Shown here: piece after piece, positions 13,962 to 14,296 of the stretch
How positions within the stretch are numbered: position 1 is the stretch's first letter
Layout: every line of letters starts with the position of its first letter
Source: Bacilli bacterium
GTDB lineage: Bacteria; Bacillota_I; Bacilli_A; RF39; UBA660
Direction of reading: 5' to 3'
DNA length: 14,296 nt
Assembly: GCA_028708005.1 (NCBI GenBank)
Contig: JAQVZV010000005.1
Span: 1-14,296, forward strand
Translations under genes and position numbers: made by a program
The notes under the pieces: model-generated
Told to the model about the DNA's origin: nothing
Database searches by the model: none
Seen by the model: the letters and a program-made list of their open reading frames with translations, nothing else

Positions 13962-13982
13962 ATCATCACCTAAAGTGATTAT

Positions 13983-14009
13983 AAAAAAAAGACACAGCAT
14001 AATGTGTCC
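13983..14009 (-). terminator. Terminator after ftsZ
   Basis: Stem GACACA / TGTGTC with a six-base loop, followed by eight T on the minus strand, 8 bases after the ftsZ stop. It leaves only about 20 bases before the spoIIGA start. The strength is moderate (six pairs), so some readthrough into spoIIGA is possible. Confidence 0.7.
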
Positions 14010-14016
14010 TTTTTTG

Positions 14017-14296
14017 TTATTCATCAATACTTTTTCTTCTTCTTAGGAAAGGTGGGATATCTAATTCTGATTCTAATTCTTCAACAATTCTTTCTGGTTC
14101 AGAAACTGGGACAGTTGTTAACACCGGATTGCTAACTTCTTCAAAACCTGTAGCGATGATTGTTACGACGACTTCATCATTTAAAGCTTCGTTAATGACT
14201 GCTCCAAAGATAACATTCATATCAGTATTAGCGGCCGATCTTACAACCTCAGCTGCATCTTCTACTTCAAATAATGTCAATCCAGAACCACCTGTT
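14017..14296 (-). CDS. ftsZ: FtsZ, tubulin-like division GTPase (C-terminal end)
   Basis: Only the last 92 codons are in the window; the gene enters from the right edge. The visible part starts TGGSGLTLFEVEDAAEVV, continues ANTDMNVIFGAVINEALNDEVVVTIIATGF, which is the end of the FtsZ second domain, then a short linker (about 25 residues, very brief for FtsZ) and the conserved C-terminal peptide DIPPFLRRRKSIDE that binds FtsA/SepF/EzrA-type partners. FtsZ forms the division ring. The GTPase domain lies outside the window. A terminator follows, then the spoIIG operon. Confidence 0.96.
   Translation of the reverse strand, partial: TGGSGLTLFEVEDAAEVVRSAANTDMNVIFGAVINEALNDEVVVTIIATGFEEVSNPVLTTVPVSEPERIVEELESELDIPPFLRRRKSIDE

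Noticed and set aside
13978..13983. TATAAT on the minus strand as the main spoIIG promoter
   Set aside because: No -35 at a proper distance, it overlaps the terminator T tract, and transcription would start inside the ribosome binding site. Kept only as a finding.
13687..14046. A 119-codon plus-strand open frame opposite spoIIGA
   Set aside because: It is the antisense of a clear spoIIGA, rich in Lys/Arg/Ser as expected of a shadow, and has no supporting family or ribosome binding site.

Overview
The window comes from a low-GC, endospore-forming member of the Firmicutes, most likely class Bacilli (one of the gut-type Bacilli lineages rather than Bacillus proper). The reasons are the AT-rich DNA, strong GGAGG ribosome binding sites, extended -10 promoters, a recognisable CotE, a YjcZ-type mini-protein, SpoIIGA/SigE/SigG, and the MurT/GatD cell-wall amidation pair. 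The standard bacterial code applies: spoIIGA ends at TGA and tryptophans are TGG. Genus cannot be told from the sequence.

Layout from left to right. (1) 1-1597, minus: murT and the start of gatD, the lipid II amidotransferase operon. (2) 1684-1992, plus: a good Spo0A box and a short orphan STAS-like protein that resembles SpoIIAA but has D-N-D-A where SpoIIAA has D-S-S-G. (3) 2001-2891: a divergent SOS module with lexA (plus) and an unlisted 45-residue membrane peptide (minus), separated by two LexA boxes and two well-formed promoters; the position matches that of the SOS division inhibitor yneA in Bacillus. (4) 3026-4486, minus: a prepilin-type protein fused to a large exported C-terminal region with an FGE/SUMF1-like end. 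(5) 4645-6112, minus: holA (DNA polymerase III delta) behind a UPF0316/DUF2179 membrane protein. (6) 6210-10209, minus: ftsW-type SEDS gene, comEA, comEC. (7) 10344-10535, plus: YjcZ-like mini-protein. (8) 10756-14296, minus: the end of ftsZ, then spoIIGA, sigE, sigG, a ylmC/ymxH-type gene and cotE.

Functionally the right half is a compact sporulation block placed directly after ftsZ. SpoIIGA processes pro-SigE in the mother cell, SigG runs the late forespore, and CotE organises the outer coat. cotE beside sigG/ylmC differs from B. subtilis, where it sits near mutS. The centre is a DNA uptake and replication block (comEA-comEC-holA order as in Bacillus, with a UPF0316 gene between comEC and holA). 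The left part holds the SOS switch and cell-wall amidation.

The items most worth a second look are the SOS-controlled 45-residue peptide opposite lexA, the orphan SpoIIAA-like protein under a possible Spo0A site, and the pilin-FGE fusion, whose GC-rich 3' end resembles variable regions of diversity-generating retroelement targets. No rRNA, tRNA, CRISPR array, transposase or complete mobile element was seen.
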